64,000 nt of DNA from Chitinophaga sp. H8. GTDB lineage: Bacteria > Bacteroidota > Bacteroidia > Chitinophagales > Chitinophagaceae. Numbering within the stretch: the first letter of the stretch is position 1; each line of letters begins with the position of its first letter. The stretch is taken from contig NZ_JBEXAC010000001.1 in NCBI RefSeq assembly GCF_040567655.1, forward strand, positions 1,922,001 through 1,986,000, in the 5' to 3' direction. Positions 16,028 to 24,704 of this stretch are shown here, piece by piece. The notes under the pieces were generated by a model that did not search any database, was not told where the DNA came from, and saw nothing but the letters and a program-made list of their open reading frames with translations. Made by a program: the position numbers and the translations under genes.

Positions 16028-16921
16028 CTAAAAACGGGGATGGTAGCGCTGTAAGGTATCCCGGAGATATTCCCGGTCCAGATGGGTGTATATTTCTGTA
16101 GTGGTGATGCTTTCATGCCCCAGCATTTCCTGAACAGCTCTCAGATCAGCTCCCCCTTCCACTAAATGGGTGGCAAAGGAATGCCGGAAGGTGTGAGGGG
16201 AAACCTGCTTGGTAATGCCAGCCATGCTGGTCAGCTCTTTGATCATCAGGAAAATCATTACCCGGCTTAATGCACTGCCGCGGCGGTTGAGGAAAAGAAT
16301 ATCTTCCTGTCCTTTCTTGATGGCTATCTTTCTGCGGTCGTCCAGGTAAAGGGTAATATACCGGATAGCATCCCGGCCAATGGGCACCAGTCGCTCTTTA
16401 TTGCCTTTACCAATCACATTAATAAAACCTACATCAAAATGTAATTGCGATATTTTGAGATTGATCAGCTCACTTACCCGTAATCCACAACTATACATTG
16501 TTTCCAGGATGGCTTTATTACGGTGGCCTTCTGCTTTATCCAGTCTTACCTGCGCGATCAACTGTTCGATCTCCTCAAAGCTGAGTACATCCGGCAGCTT
16601 GCGCTGTATCTTAGGCGCTTCCAGCAGTTGAGAGGGGTCATGGGTGATCCTGTCTTCCAGTAATAAGTATCTGTAAAATGCTTTGATGCCCGCAATGATC
16701 CGCGCCTGGGAAGTGGCGGTCATGCCAAGTGCAGCAATCCACTGCACACAATCGTGCAGGTGATCAAGTGTTACCTGGGCAGGGGAAATGGGTTGATTGC
16801 TCCCTGACAGGTATTGCTCCAGCTTTTCTACATCACGGAGATAAGCTTCAATGGAATTGGCTGACATGGCCTTTTCCAGTTGCAGATATGCTTTGAATCC
16901 TTTTCGGTCAATTTCCCACAT
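16028..16921 (-). CDS. xerD: XerD-type tyrosine recombinase
   Basis: 297 residues. An N-terminal SAM-like core-binding domain (about 1-90, FKAYLQLEKAMSANSIEAYL) precedes the catalytic domain (about 115-297). All active-site residues are present: Arg148 (SCGLRVSEL), Lys172 (GKGNKERLVP), His243 and Arg246 (PHTFRHSFATHL), His269 (MLGHESI) and the nucleophile Tyr278 (TTEIYTHL). Length and motifs match chromosomal XerD, which resolves chromosome dimers at dif with XerC and FtsK. No integrase-like extension or mobile-element context surrounds it, so a housekeeping role is more likely than phage integration. XerC versus XerD is judged on overall resemblance. Confidence 0.88.
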   Translation of the reverse strand: MWEIDRKGFKAYLQLEKAMSANSIEAYLRDVEKLEQYLSGSNQPISPAQVTLDHLHDCVQWIAALGMTATSQARIIAGIKAFYRYLLLEDRITHDPSQLLEAPKIQRKLPDVLSFEEIEQLIAQVRLDKAEGHRNKAILETMYSCGLRVSELINLKISQLHFDVGFINVIGKGNKERLVPIGRDAIRYITLYLDDRRKIAIKKGQEDILFLNRRGSALSRVMIFLMIKELTSMAGITKQVSPHTFRHSFATHLVEGGADLRAVQEMLGHESITTTEIYTHLDREYLRDTLQRYHPRF

Positions 16922-16971
16922 ATATTTATTTTATCAATTGGCGTGGTAACCCGAATGTATATACCAACAGG

Positions 16972-16979
16972 CAAAGGTA
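16972..16979 (-). promoter_or_regulatory. candidate -7 element for xerD
   Basis: On the minus strand this is TACCTTTG, a perfect TAnnTTTG, about 50 bp upstream of the xerD ATG. No clear TTTG -33 element is visible at the right distance. Confidence 0.4.
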
Positions 16980-17061
16980 ATGATTGCCATCACCATCCTG
17001 CTACTTTGTTCATTAATCTTTGCCAATCGATGCATATTTGAAAACAGAGTGGTCCATTTAT

Positions 17062-17079
17062 TAGTAATTATAGAATAAT
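17062..17079. repeat. 18-bp direct repeat flanking pyc, left copy
   Basis: TAGTAATTATAGAATAAT occurs here and again, identical and in the same orientation, at 20815-20832. The copies bracket the pyc gene. The preceding bases are also similar (TTAT versus TTAA). Confidence 0.6.
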
Positions 17080-17268
17080 ATAGTATAGTCTAAAAGTTGA
17101 ATATGTTAGAAACTGTCGATAATCGCCGCTTTGGTTTTGAAGGATGTTCATAATTAATATGGTTTAGTTAAAATAGATTTAATAAAAACAGTTGTTCTTT
17201 TACTATTTTTACGACCATCAAGCCGTTTTATTTTCCATTATTTTTAGAGAAAGTATCATAAAAGTTAT

Positions 17269-20200
17269 ATGTCAGACCTCTCGATGAAGAAGATCCAAAA
17301 GCTTTTAGTAGCAAACCGGGGAGAAATAGCTGTCCGGGTTTTAAGAGCAGCAGCAGAATTACGTATCCGTACTGTGGCTATTTTTACTTACGAAGACCGG
17401 TATTCCCTGCATCGCTATAAGGCGGATGAGGCCTACCAGATCGGGAAGGATGATGACCCCCTGAAGCCTTACCTGGATATTGAAGGAATTATCTACCTGG
17501 CCAAAACCCAACAGGTGGATGCTATACATCCCGGATATGGATTTTTAAGTGAGAACGTACAGTTTGCCCGCCGTTGCCGGGAGGAGGGCATCACCTTTAT
17601 CGGGCCGGCTCCGGAAGTTATGGCCCAACTAGGGGATAAAGTTGCTGCCAAAGAACTGGCCAGAGAAGCAGAGGTCCCTCTGATTGCGGATAGTAACGTA
17701 AAACTGGATCGCGTAGAGGTCGCATTGTCAGAAGCCAGGCGTATAGGCTTTCCGGTAATGCTGAAGGCCGCTGCTGGTGGCGGCGGAAGAGGAATGCGTA
17801 TGGTGGCGGAAGAAGCTGCTTTGGTGAAAGCATTCAGTGAAGCACGTAGTGAAGCAGCCAAGGCATTTGGCGATGATACCATCTTTATTGAGAAATTTAT
17901 TGAAGAGCCCAAACATATTGAAGTGCAGCTGATGGGCGACAACTACGGCAATATTGTTCACCTTTATGAAAGGGATTGCTCCGTGCAACGCCGTTTTCAA
18001 AAAGTGGTGGAAATTGCCCCATCCCCTAATCTGCCACTACATACCCGGGAAGAGATCTATGAATATGCGCTCCGCCTGGCCAGAAAAGTGAAGTATAATA
18101 ATGTGGGAACGGTAGAATTCCTGGTGGACAAACACAACAAGGTGTATTTCATTGAGGTGAATCCGCGTATTCAGGTTGAGCATACGGTAACGGAAGAAGT
18201 GACTGGTATCGATATTGTACGTTCCCAGATATTAATAGCCGAAGGACACCGGCTTTCTGATCCAGAAATTTTCCTGAAAGGACAGGAGGATGTAAGATTG
18301 AATGGGTTTGCAGTTCAGTGCCGTATTACAACGGAAGACCCTGAAAATGCCTTCACTCCGGACTATGGTACCGTGATCGCTTACCGGAATGCGGGGGGCT
18401 TTGGGATTCGCCTGGATGAGGGTAGTGCCTATTCCGGTGTGAAAATATCTCCCTTCTTTGATTCCATGCTGGTGAAAGTGACTGCCTGGGGCCGTACGCT
18501 TTCAGGGGCATCTGCCCGCTTGCACCGTACCTTACGCGAGTTCCGCATACGGGGGGTGAAAACAAATATCCGGTTCCTGGAAAATGTAATTACCCATGAT
18601 ACTTTTCGTAAGGGTAACTGTACAGTAGCCTTTATAGACAAACATCCGGAGTTGTTCAAACTGTCACAGATCCGCGACCGCGCTACCAAAACATTGATGT
18701 ACCTGGCGGATGTAACGGTAAATGGCCATCAGGACGTGAAAGTAAAGGATGCTGCCAAGAAGTTCAGGATCCCGCAGATTCCGACCTTTAATCCACTGGC
18801 ACCATTTCCTGAAGGTACCAAGAACCGGTTGGAGCAAATGGGTCGGGAGGGCTTTACCAAATGGCTGCGGGACGAAAAACCTGTGTATTTTACAGACACC
18901 ACCTACCGGGATGCTCATCAGAGTTTGCTGGCTACCCGGGTGCGGACCAATGATATACTGGCAGTAGCGGAAGGATATGTTAAAAATAATCCCCAGCTTT
19001 TTTCAATGGAAGTATGGGGAGGCGCCACCTTTGATGTAGCGATGCGCTTTTTGCATGAATGCCCCTGGCGCCGTTTGCAGCAAATGAGGCAGGCAATGCC
19101 CAATGTATTGCTGCAAATGTTGTTCCGTGGCTCCAACGCTGTAGGCTATTCTGCCTACCCGGAAAACCTGATTGCCAAGTTCATAGAAAAATCATGGGAA
19201 AATGGAGTGGATGTGTTCCGCATCTTTGACTCACTGAACTGGGTAGAGGCGATGACACCAAGTATCCGTTTTGTAAGAGAAAATACCAACGCGCTGGCAC
19301 AGGCGGCCATCAGCTATACCGGGGATGTGCTGCAATCCGGTAATAATAAATATAACCTGGGATATTATATTGACCTGGCCAAACGCCTGGAGGATGCCGG
19401 CGCGCACATGCTGGCGGTGAAAGATATGGCAGGGTTACTGAAACCGCAATCTGCTGAGATGCTGATAGGTTCCCTGCGGGAAGCCGTGCAGCTCCCGATT
19501 GTATTGCATACGCATGATACCGCTTCTGTACAGGCGGCTACCTATCTGAAAGCTATTGAAGCAGGAGTGAATGTTGTGGATTGTGCGATTGCTTCTCTCA
19601 GCGGACTTACTTCCCAGCCTAACCTCAACTCGATGGTTGCCATTCTTGATGGCCATGAAAGAAGTATGCCGATGGATCAGCGTTCGCTGAATGAATACAG
19701 TAACTACTGGGAAGATGTAAGAGAGTATTACTATCCTTTTGAGTCAGATATGAAATCCGGCACTGCCCAGGTTTATGAAAACGAAATACCCGGAGGCCAG
19801 TATTCCAATCTGCGCCAGCAGGCAGAATCGCTGGGGCTGGGAGGCAAGCTGGAAACTATTAAAAAGAACTATACAATTGTAAACCAGTTGTTTGGTGATA
19901 TCGTAAAAGTAACCCCCAGTTCTAAAGTAGTGGGTGACATGGCGTTGTTTATGACAGCCAATGGTCTTACAGAGGCCGATGTGCTGGACGAAACAAAGAA
20001 CCTCTCTTTCCCTGCTTCGGTTACCGGCTTCTTCAAAGGAGAGCTGGGCGTTCCTTATGGTGGGTTCCCTAAAAAACTACAAAACATTATCCTGAAGGGA
20101 GAACAGCCGCTTACGGGCAAACCGAATGACAAGCTCCCGGCGGTAGACTTCGACAGTGATTTTGCTGCTTTCCAGCTGAAGTATCCTCAGGCAGAATTCC

Positions 20201-20724
20201 TGGATTACCTCAGTTATCATATGTTCCCTAAAGTGTTTGATGAGTATTATCACCATGCCATGGTATATGGTAATGTGGAAGCGATTCCTACCCCGGCATT
20301 CTTTTATGGACTTAAACTGGGAGAGGAAATACTGATCACCTTAGGGAAGGGAAAAACGATCATTGTTAAGCTCCTTTACATTTTACCTGCGGATGAAAGT
20401 GGTATGCGAACCGTGGTATTTGAACTGAATGGTTATTCCCGGAGAGTCCAGATCAGGGATAAAAGTGTGGTGAGTGTGCTGCCTGCCAATAAGAAAGTGA
20501 ATAATCCTGAGCTGGAAATAGGGGCACCTTTACAGGGTAAATTATCCCGGTTGCTGGTTCGTCCTGGCGACGAGGTAGAGCTGAATACCCCCTTGTTTAT
20601 CATCGAAGCAATGAAGATGGAGACAACCGTAACAGCTACCCGTAATACCAAAATTAAAGCGATTTACTTATCAGAAGGAAGTATGGTAACACAGGACGAT
20701 TTAGTCGTGGAATTAGACAAATAA
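17269..20724 (+). CDS. pyc: pyruvate carboxylase
   Basis: 1151 residues, the full single-chain form. A biotin carboxylase domain (about 7-465; LLVANRGEIAVRVLRAA, ATP loop AAAGGGGRGMR) is followed by the carboxyltransferase domain (about 540-820; FTDTTYRDAHQSLLATR, metal-site HTHDTAS), the central PYC-OADA domain and a C-terminal biotinyl domain with the lysine acceptor at about residue 1116 (EAMKMETTV). It makes oxaloacetate from pyruvate, bicarbonate and ATP, replenishing the TCA cycle. Monocistronic, with its own terminator at 20838. The ATG at 17269 gives the expected N-terminus. Confidence 0.97.
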   Translation: MSDLSMKKIQKLLVANRGEIAVRVLRAAAELRIRTVAIFTYEDRYSLHRYKADEAYQIGKDDDPLKPYLDIEGIIYLAKTQQVDAIHPGYGFLSENVQFARRCREEGITFIGPAPEVMAQLGDKVAAKELAREAEVPLIADSNVKLDRVEVALSEARRIGFPVMLKAAAGGGGRGMRMVAEEAALVKAFSEARSEAAKAFGDDTIFIEKFIEEPKHIEVQLMGDNYGNIVHLYERDCSVQRRFQKVVEIAPSPNLPLHTREEIYEYALRLARKVKYNNVGTVEFLVDKHNKVYFIEVNPRIQVEHTVTEEVTGIDIVRSQILIAEGHRLSDPEIFLKGQEDVRLNGFAVQCRITTEDPENAFTPDYGTVIAYRNAGGFGIRLDEGSAYSGVKISPFFDSMLVKVTAWGRTLSGASARLHRTLREFRIRGVKTNIRFLENVITHDTFRKGNCTVAFIDKHPELFKLSQIRDRATKTLMYLADVTVNGHQDVKVKDAAKKFRIPQIPTFNPLAPFPEGTKNRLEQMGREGFTKWLRDEKPVYFTDTTYRDAHQSLLATRVRTNDILAVAEGYVKNNPQLFSMEVWGGATFDVAMRFLHECPWRRLQQMRQAMPNVLLQMLFRGSNAVGYSAYPENLIAKFIEKSWENGVDVFRIFDSLNWVEAMTPSIRFVRENTNALAQAAISYTGDVLQSGNNKYNLGYYIDLAKRLEDAGAHMLAVKDMAGLLKPQSAEMLIGSLREAVQLPIVLHTHDTASVQAATYLKAIEAGVNVVDCAIASLSGLTSQPNLNSMVAILDGHERSMPMDQRSLNEYSNYWEDVREYYYPFESDMKSGTAQVYENEIPGGQYSNLRQQAESLGLGGKLETIKKNYTIVNQLFGDIVKVTPSSKVVGDMALFMTANGLTEADVLDETKNLSFPASVTGFFKGELGVPYGGFPKKLQNIILKGEQPLTGKPNDKLPAVDFDSDFAAFQLKYPQAEFLDYLSYHMFPKVFDEYYHHAMVYGNVEAIPTPAFFYGLKLGEEILITLGKGKTIIVKLLYILPADESGMRTVVFELNGYSRRVQIRDKSVVSVLPANKKVNNPELEIGAPLQGKLSRLLVRPGDEVELNTPLFIIEAMKMETTVTATRNTKIKAIYLSEGSMVTQDDLVVELDK

Positions 20725-20814
20725 GCCTTGTAGCGAGTTTGAATCTTGCAAAATCTTGCAGGTATTAAAGTTGTCCAATAGATTTGTTGATATAGTTTAT
20801 TGAAAATCAGTTAA

Positions 20815-20832
20815 TAGTAATTATAGAATAAT
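20815..20832. repeat. 18-bp direct repeat flanking pyc, right copy
   Basis: TAGTAATTATAGAATAAT, identical to the copy at 17062-17079, placed just before the pyc terminator. Confidence 0.6.
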
Positions 20833-20837
20833 CATTG

Positions 20838-20874
20838 CCTCCAGGTGCTGTTTCATGTATCTGGAGGTTTTTTT
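20838..20874 (+). terminator. pyc terminator
   Basis: CCTCCAG / CTGGAGG stem with a 16-nt loop followed by seven T residues, 113 bp after the pyc stop. Confidence 0.75.
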
Positions 20875-21230
20875 ATGACCTTTTTGCAGGAATGAACCAC
20901 TAAAATTGTACATTTCTATGGGGTAAAAGTCAGGTAAAAGGGGCCTATAAGAGGATTTGGGGCTTTAATTAAAGCGATGTATGATATTATGTAATTCATT
21001 TCATTAATTATCAGCTACTTAATGTGTTAAAAATAATTCAAAAACACCCATTCAGTATCCCAAGCTATCATCTACTGGTTTTAGTCAAAATCCCAGGATG
21101 TTCCATTAAAAAAGTACCTGCTGGAAATTCCAAATTTGTCTTATTTGTCATCCGGATTGTCATTCGGTTTTCTCACCTCAACTTGTAGCTCTAAAAATAC
21201 CTGCTCAATAAATATCACTTTTCGCACCTC

Positions 21231-21266
21231 AAAAAAAAGGGTTGCCTGCCGAAGCAAACAACCCTT
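21231..21266 (-). terminator. ndk terminator
   Basis: On the minus strand CAACCCTT is the complement of AAGGGTTG nearby, forming a stem that ends in eight consecutive T residues, 25 bp after the ndk stop. Confidence 0.8.
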
Positions 21267-21290
21267 GTATAATTTATTAAGGTACTGATC

Positions 21291-21707
21291 TTAGAATTTC
21301 TCCAAACCGCTGAAGAAGAAGTTACCTTCTATTTCAGCATTTTCATCAGAGTCAGAACCATGCACCGCGTTACGACCGATAGATTCTGCATACTTTTTAC
21401 GGATGGTACCTTCTGCAGCATTAGCAGGGTTAGTAGCACCGATCAAATTGCGGAATGCTTCAACTGCATTGTCTTTTTCAAGAATAGCAGCCACAATGTG
21501 ACCACTGCTCATGAATTCAACCAGTTCACCATAAAAAGGCCTTTCTTTATGCACTGCATAAAATTCACCAGCCTTTTCACCAGAAAGTCTGGTCATTTTC
21601 ATCGCTACGATACGAAAGCCAGCTTCAGTGATCATGTTAAGGATACCGCCAATATGCCCGTTTGCAACTGCATCAGGCTTAATCATAGTAAATGTTCTAT
21701 TGCTCAT
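21291..21707 (-). CDS. ndk: nucleoside diphosphate kinase
   Basis: 138 residues, the normal length. It exchanges the terminal phosphate between NTPs and NDPs through a phosphohistidine. Visible hallmarks are the N-terminal [16 protein letters not shown] and the active-site loop with His116 (NAVHGSDS), preceded by [14 protein letters not shown]. Monocistronic, with promoter and terminator of its own. It is divergent from the DHH phosphoesterase gene, which is a frequent neighbour in this phylum as far as I recall. Confidence 0.97.
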   Translation of the reverse strand: MSNRTFTMIKPDAVANGHIGGILNMITEAGFRIVAMKMTRLSGEKAGEFYAVHKERPFYGELVEFMSSGHIVAAILEKDNAVEAFRNLIGATNPANAAEGTIRKKYAESIGRNAVHGSDSDENAEIEGNFFFSGLEKF

Positions 21708-21837
21708 ATATAGTAAAATTCCGATTAACTAAAATGGTGATTATTGTAAGACAGGCACCAATTGTAATGCCATGTCGGTCATCTGGCATCAGATATCTGG
21801 CATTTGTCGCCCTGTTTTTAATCCGATGTGCAGGCCG

Positions 21838-21868
21838 CAAAAGTAATCAGAATTTGTTTAGTGGTAAA
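21838..21868 (-). promoter_or_regulatory. candidate ndk promoter
   Basis: On the minus strand TTT, a 20-bp spacer and TACTTTTG (complement of 21838-21845) match the Bacteroidota pattern, about 130 bp upstream of the ndk ATG. Confidence 0.45.
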
Positions 21869-21972
21869 AAAATTTGAAAATGTGCCTCAAATAAAGAACT
21901 TTGCACTTCATTTTCTTTTGGAAACGGTTACAGGTGTAGTACCTTGTAAATAAATTATATTACAGTTTTTGA

Positions 21973-22977
21973 ATGAAGTCAATAGAGGAAATTAAGCCTT
22001 TGCTGGAAAGCCCGAAAAAAGTACTTATTACAATGCATCAGAAACCTGATGCAGATGCAATGGGTTCATCACTGGCGTTGTTCCACTACCTGCGTCAAAA
22101 AGGGCATGAAGTAACCGTTATATCCCCCACGAATTTTCCAGACTTTTTGAAGTGGATGCCGGGTGCTGATCTGGTTATAGATTTTGAATCTATGCAGGAA
22201 AAAGCATTGAAAGCTATGGAAGTGGTAGACCTGCTTTTCTGCCTCGACTTCAACGCCTTGTACCGTACCAAACATATGGCTCCTTACCTGGAAAAGCTGA
22301 GCAGCATTAAGATACTCATTGATCATCACCTGGAGCCGCAGCCTGATTTTGATTATGGAGTGAGTGATACCACCGCGAGCTCTACGGCCCAATTGGTGTA
22401 TGAAACCATTTACAAACTGGGAGATGAACAGTATATTAATGTGGATATAGCCAGTTGTATCTATGCCGGCACGGTAACGGATACTGGTTCTTTCCGTTTT
22501 GCTTCTACCAGTTCAAGGGTGCACCGTATGGTGGCCGACCTGATGGATAGGGGACTGAAACACGAAGTAATCCACCAGGAGATTTATGATAACTTTCTGG
22601 AAAACCGTCTGCGTTTCCTGGGCCACAGCCTGCTGAACCGTATGGAGGTTTTTTATGAGTATAATACCGCCATCCTGGCGATCCCTTATTCAGATCTGAA
22701 GCGATTTGATCTGCAAACAGGTGATACAGAAGGACTTGTTAATTTCCTGTTATCCATACAGGGAATTAAACTGGCAGCACTTATTATTGACCGTAATTCC
22801 GAAGTAAAGCTGTCTTTCCGCTCCAAAGGCGGGGTAGATGTCAATACTTTTGCCCGGAAGTATTTTGAAGGTGGTGGGCATTTTAATGCCGCAGGAGGCC
22901 GGAGTTCCGATTCGCTGGATAAAACCGTAGAAAGATTTATTAAAGCAATAGAAGAAAACGAATTATTATTACAGTAG
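21973..22977 (+). CDS. nrnA: DHH-family phosphoesterase, NrnA-like oligoribonuclease/pAp phosphatase
   Basis: 334 residues. The DHH domain (about 1-200) shows the metal motifs HQKPDADAMGSSLAL (about 22), DLLFCLDFN (about 88), IDHH (about 117) and a later DTGSFRFAST. The DHHA1 domain at the C-terminus ends with FEGGGHFNAAGG (about 296). NrnA-type enzymes degrade nanoRNA from the ends and dephosphorylate pAp; some relatives hydrolyse cyclic-dinucleotide breakdown products such as pApA. That would link it to the diadenylate cyclase at 31787, by inference only. It is followed after 27 bp by an FKBP lipoprotein gene. Confidence 0.9.
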   Translation: MKSIEEIKPLLESPKKVLITMHQKPDADAMGSSLALFHYLRQKGHEVTVISPTNFPDFLKWMPGADLVIDFESMQEKALKAMEVVDLLFCLDFNALYRTKHMAPYLEKLSSIKILIDHHLEPQPDFDYGVSDTTASSTAQLVYETIYKLGDEQYINVDIASCIYAGTVTDTGSFRFASTSSRVHRMVADLMDRGLKHEVIHQEIYDNFLENRLRFLGHSLLNRMEVFYEYNTAILAIPYSDLKRFDLQTGDTEGLVNFLLSIQGIKLAALIIDRNSEVKLSFRSKGGVDVNTFARKYFEGGGHFNAAGGRSSDSLDKTVERFIKAIEENELLLQ

Positions 22978-23004
22978 CGTAATTGAAACTACTAATACAA
23001 TCAA

Positions 23005-23865
23005 ATGAAAAAGAACAATCAGTTATTGGTTGCAGCGTTAGGCCTGTTTATAGCCAGCTGCGGTACAGGTACAGGTGTGAAAAAGACGCCAAACGGTATT
23101 GAATATACCGTTCACAAATCCGGTAGCGGTGCACAGCTGAAACTGGGCGATACTGTTTTAATGAACATTACCCAAAGTCTGAATGACTCCGTAATGCAAT
23201 CTTCCCGTAAAATAGTAGGTGCTCCAATTCCAGTGGTAGTAGCTAAATCCATGGATAAATATGATCTGATGGAAGGTATTGCCTTGCTGAAAGAAGGTGA
23301 CAGTGCTACTTTTGCAATTCCCTGGGATTCTTTACCAGAACCTCGCCCTCCATTTGGTAAAAAAGGTGACAAGATCAATGTAACCTTTGCCGTAGAAACC
23401 AAGTATTCTTCTGCATTACAAAACGAGAAAGACGAAAAGGTAATCAAGGAATATGTAGACAAGAACAAACTGAAAGCTACAAAAACAGCGGAAGGTGTTT
23501 ATATCGCAGTAAGTCAGGAAGGTGCAGGTGATCAACCTAAAGCAGGTGATACCGTATCTGTACACTATACTGGTAAATTGTTGAGTGGTAAAGTATTTGA
23601 TTCCAGCCAGGATTCAACTTTACGTCCAGGTATGCCTTTAGAGCCTATTAAATTCCCTATCGGACAAGGTATGGTAATTAAAGGCTGGGATGCTGGTATC
23701 GGTGCTTTGAAAAAAGGTTCCAAAGCCACCCTGGTAATTCCGTCTTCATTAGCTTACGGTTTACAAGGTAGCCCTCCGGCAATTCCTGGTAACTCTGTAC
23801 TGGTGTTTGATGTAGAACTGGTGGATATCAAAGCTGGTAAAACGCCAGCTCCGGCAGCTAAGTAA
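23005..23865 (+). CDS. FKBP-type peptidyl-prolyl isomerase lipoprotein
   Basis: 286 residues with a lipoprotein signal peptide and lipobox Cys19 (LFIASC). An N-terminal degenerate FKBP-like region (about 25-135) and a C-terminal FKBP domain (about 160-275) follow. The latter carries the family sequence GDTVSVHYTGKLLSGKVFDS, then FPIGQGMVIKGWDAGI and the IPSSLAYG stretch. It probably helps fold exported proteins at the periplasmic face of a membrane. It is 27 bp downstream of nrnA and probably cotranscribed; a clear terminator follows. Confidence 0.93.
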   Translation: MKKNNQLLVAALGLFIASCGTGTGVKKTPNGIEYTVHKSGSGAQLKLGDTVLMNITQSLNDSVMQSSRKIVGAPIPVVVAKSMDKYDLMEGIALLKEGDSATFAIPWDSLPEPRPPFGKKGDKINVTFAVETKYSSALQNEKDEKVIKEYVDKNKLKATKTAEGVYIAVSQEGAGDQPKAGDTVSVHYTGKLLSGKVFDSSQDSTLRPGMPLEPIKFPIGQGMVIKGWDAGIGALKKGSKATLVIPSSLAYGLQGSPPAIPGNSVLVFDVELVDIKAGKTPAPAAK

Positions 23866-23882
23866 TAACTGTTATAAGTATA

Positions 23883-23917
23883 AAAGCGGGTGTCTCAAAG
23901 TCTGAGGCACCCGCTTT
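23883..23917 (+). terminator. terminator after the FKBP gene
   Basis: AAAGCGGGTGTCTCA / TGAGGCACCCGCTTT stem (one mismatch, 5-nt loop) lies 17 bp after the stop. It is followed by TGTATTTGG, a weak U-tract. Confidence 0.7.
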
Positions 23918-24031
23918 GTATTTGGAGGGGCCGGAATGTTCATAGCTGTATCGTTTGCCCACCTGCGCTCATGTTGTCAATTTTTACCAATGGCAGTTTT
24001 TTCTTATTTTTAAGTTATTATTAGCAATGCA

Positions 24032-24634
24032 TTGAGTAAGCATTTACTACCAAACGAACAGGAGTTATTAATACAGCTGCAATCGGGAAGCCATGCGGCA
24101 TTCTCCGAATTATACCGGCATTACAGTGAACAACTCTATTATAATATCCTCGCTATGGTGAAGGATCCTGTGGTGACAGAAGAATTGTTGCAGGATATTT
24201 TTGTGAGGATATGGCAAAAAAGGGAGCACCTCCATATTGAACAGCATTTTGCCGGATATCTTTTCCAGGTAAGCCGTAATTGCGTAATAGACTTCTTTCA
24301 TAAAATACAACGGGAACAGGAAATTTATAACCGGATCAAGGCGCTTGCTACAGATCAGTATACCCATATTGAAGAAGCCTTGACGGACAAGGAAAACAGT
24401 GAACTGTTTCAAAAAGCGGTAGCCGCCCTGCCTCCACAGCGCAGAAAAGTATTTGAACTCTGTAAGGTCCAGGGATTATCCTACCAGCAAGCCAGTGAAC
24501 AACTAGGCGTTTCACTCTCTACCATTAAAGATCATATGGCAAAAGCCCGTGATTTTATAAAGGAATTTATCCTGAACAACCAGGAAATCACTTTAGCACT
24601 CTATTTATTCCTTTGCTGGCACCGGGAAAAATAA
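24032..24634 (+). CDS. RNA polymerase ECF sigma factor (SusCD module)
   Basis: 200 residues: sigma region 2 (about 30-95, ELLQDIFVRIWQKREHL) and region 4 (about 130-180, LPPQRRKVFELCKVQGLSY, then LGVSLSTIKDHMAKARDFI). The start is a TTG at 24032; no in-frame ATG precedes the conserved part. It heads a sigma / FecR / SusC / SusD array on the plus strand. By the family model it activates the downstream receptor genes when released by FecR. Confidence 0.92.
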   Translation: MSKHLLPNEQELLIQLQSGSHAAFSELYRHYSEQLYYNILAMVKDPVVTEELLQDIFVRIWQKREHLHIEQHFAGYLFQVSRNCVIDFFHKIQREQEIYNRIKALATDQYTHIEEALTDKENSELFQKAVAALPPQRRKVFELCKVQGLSYQQASEQLGVSLSTIKDHMAKARDFIKEFILNNQEITLALYLFLCWHREK

Positions 24635-24704
24635 TTATTTCAAAAAAAGATGATTGGTAAGCCGATACTTTTTTCCTGACACCTGTCTTTAATAAAAGTA
24701 CACC

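Larger units (their letters stand above)
16922..17268. other. divergent intergenic region, 347 bp
   Basis: AT-rich spacer between xerD (minus) and pyc (plus). It holds a xerD -7 element and the left copy of the repeat flanking pyc (17062-17079). A pyc promoter must lie here; TATTTTTA at 17204-17211 is the nearest -7-like sequence but lacks a clear -33 element. Confidence 0.5.
20725..21290. other. intergenic region between convergent pyc and ndk, 566 bp
   Basis: Contains the right copy of the 18-bp repeat and the pyc and ndk terminators. The middle (about 20880-21220) shows no convincing ORF, RNA structure or promoter and is AT-rich. Confidence 0.55.

Noticed and set aside
16028..16921. Tyrosine recombinase as the integrase of a mobile element
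   Set aside because: Length and motifs fit chromosomal XerD, and no tRNA, att repeat or phage gene flanks it.
23005..23865. FKBP lipoprotein as a toxin-antitoxin or immunity gene next to the phosphoesterase
   Set aside because: Clear FKBP domain with lipobox; the pairing with a DHH phosphoesterase is ordinary housekeeping context.
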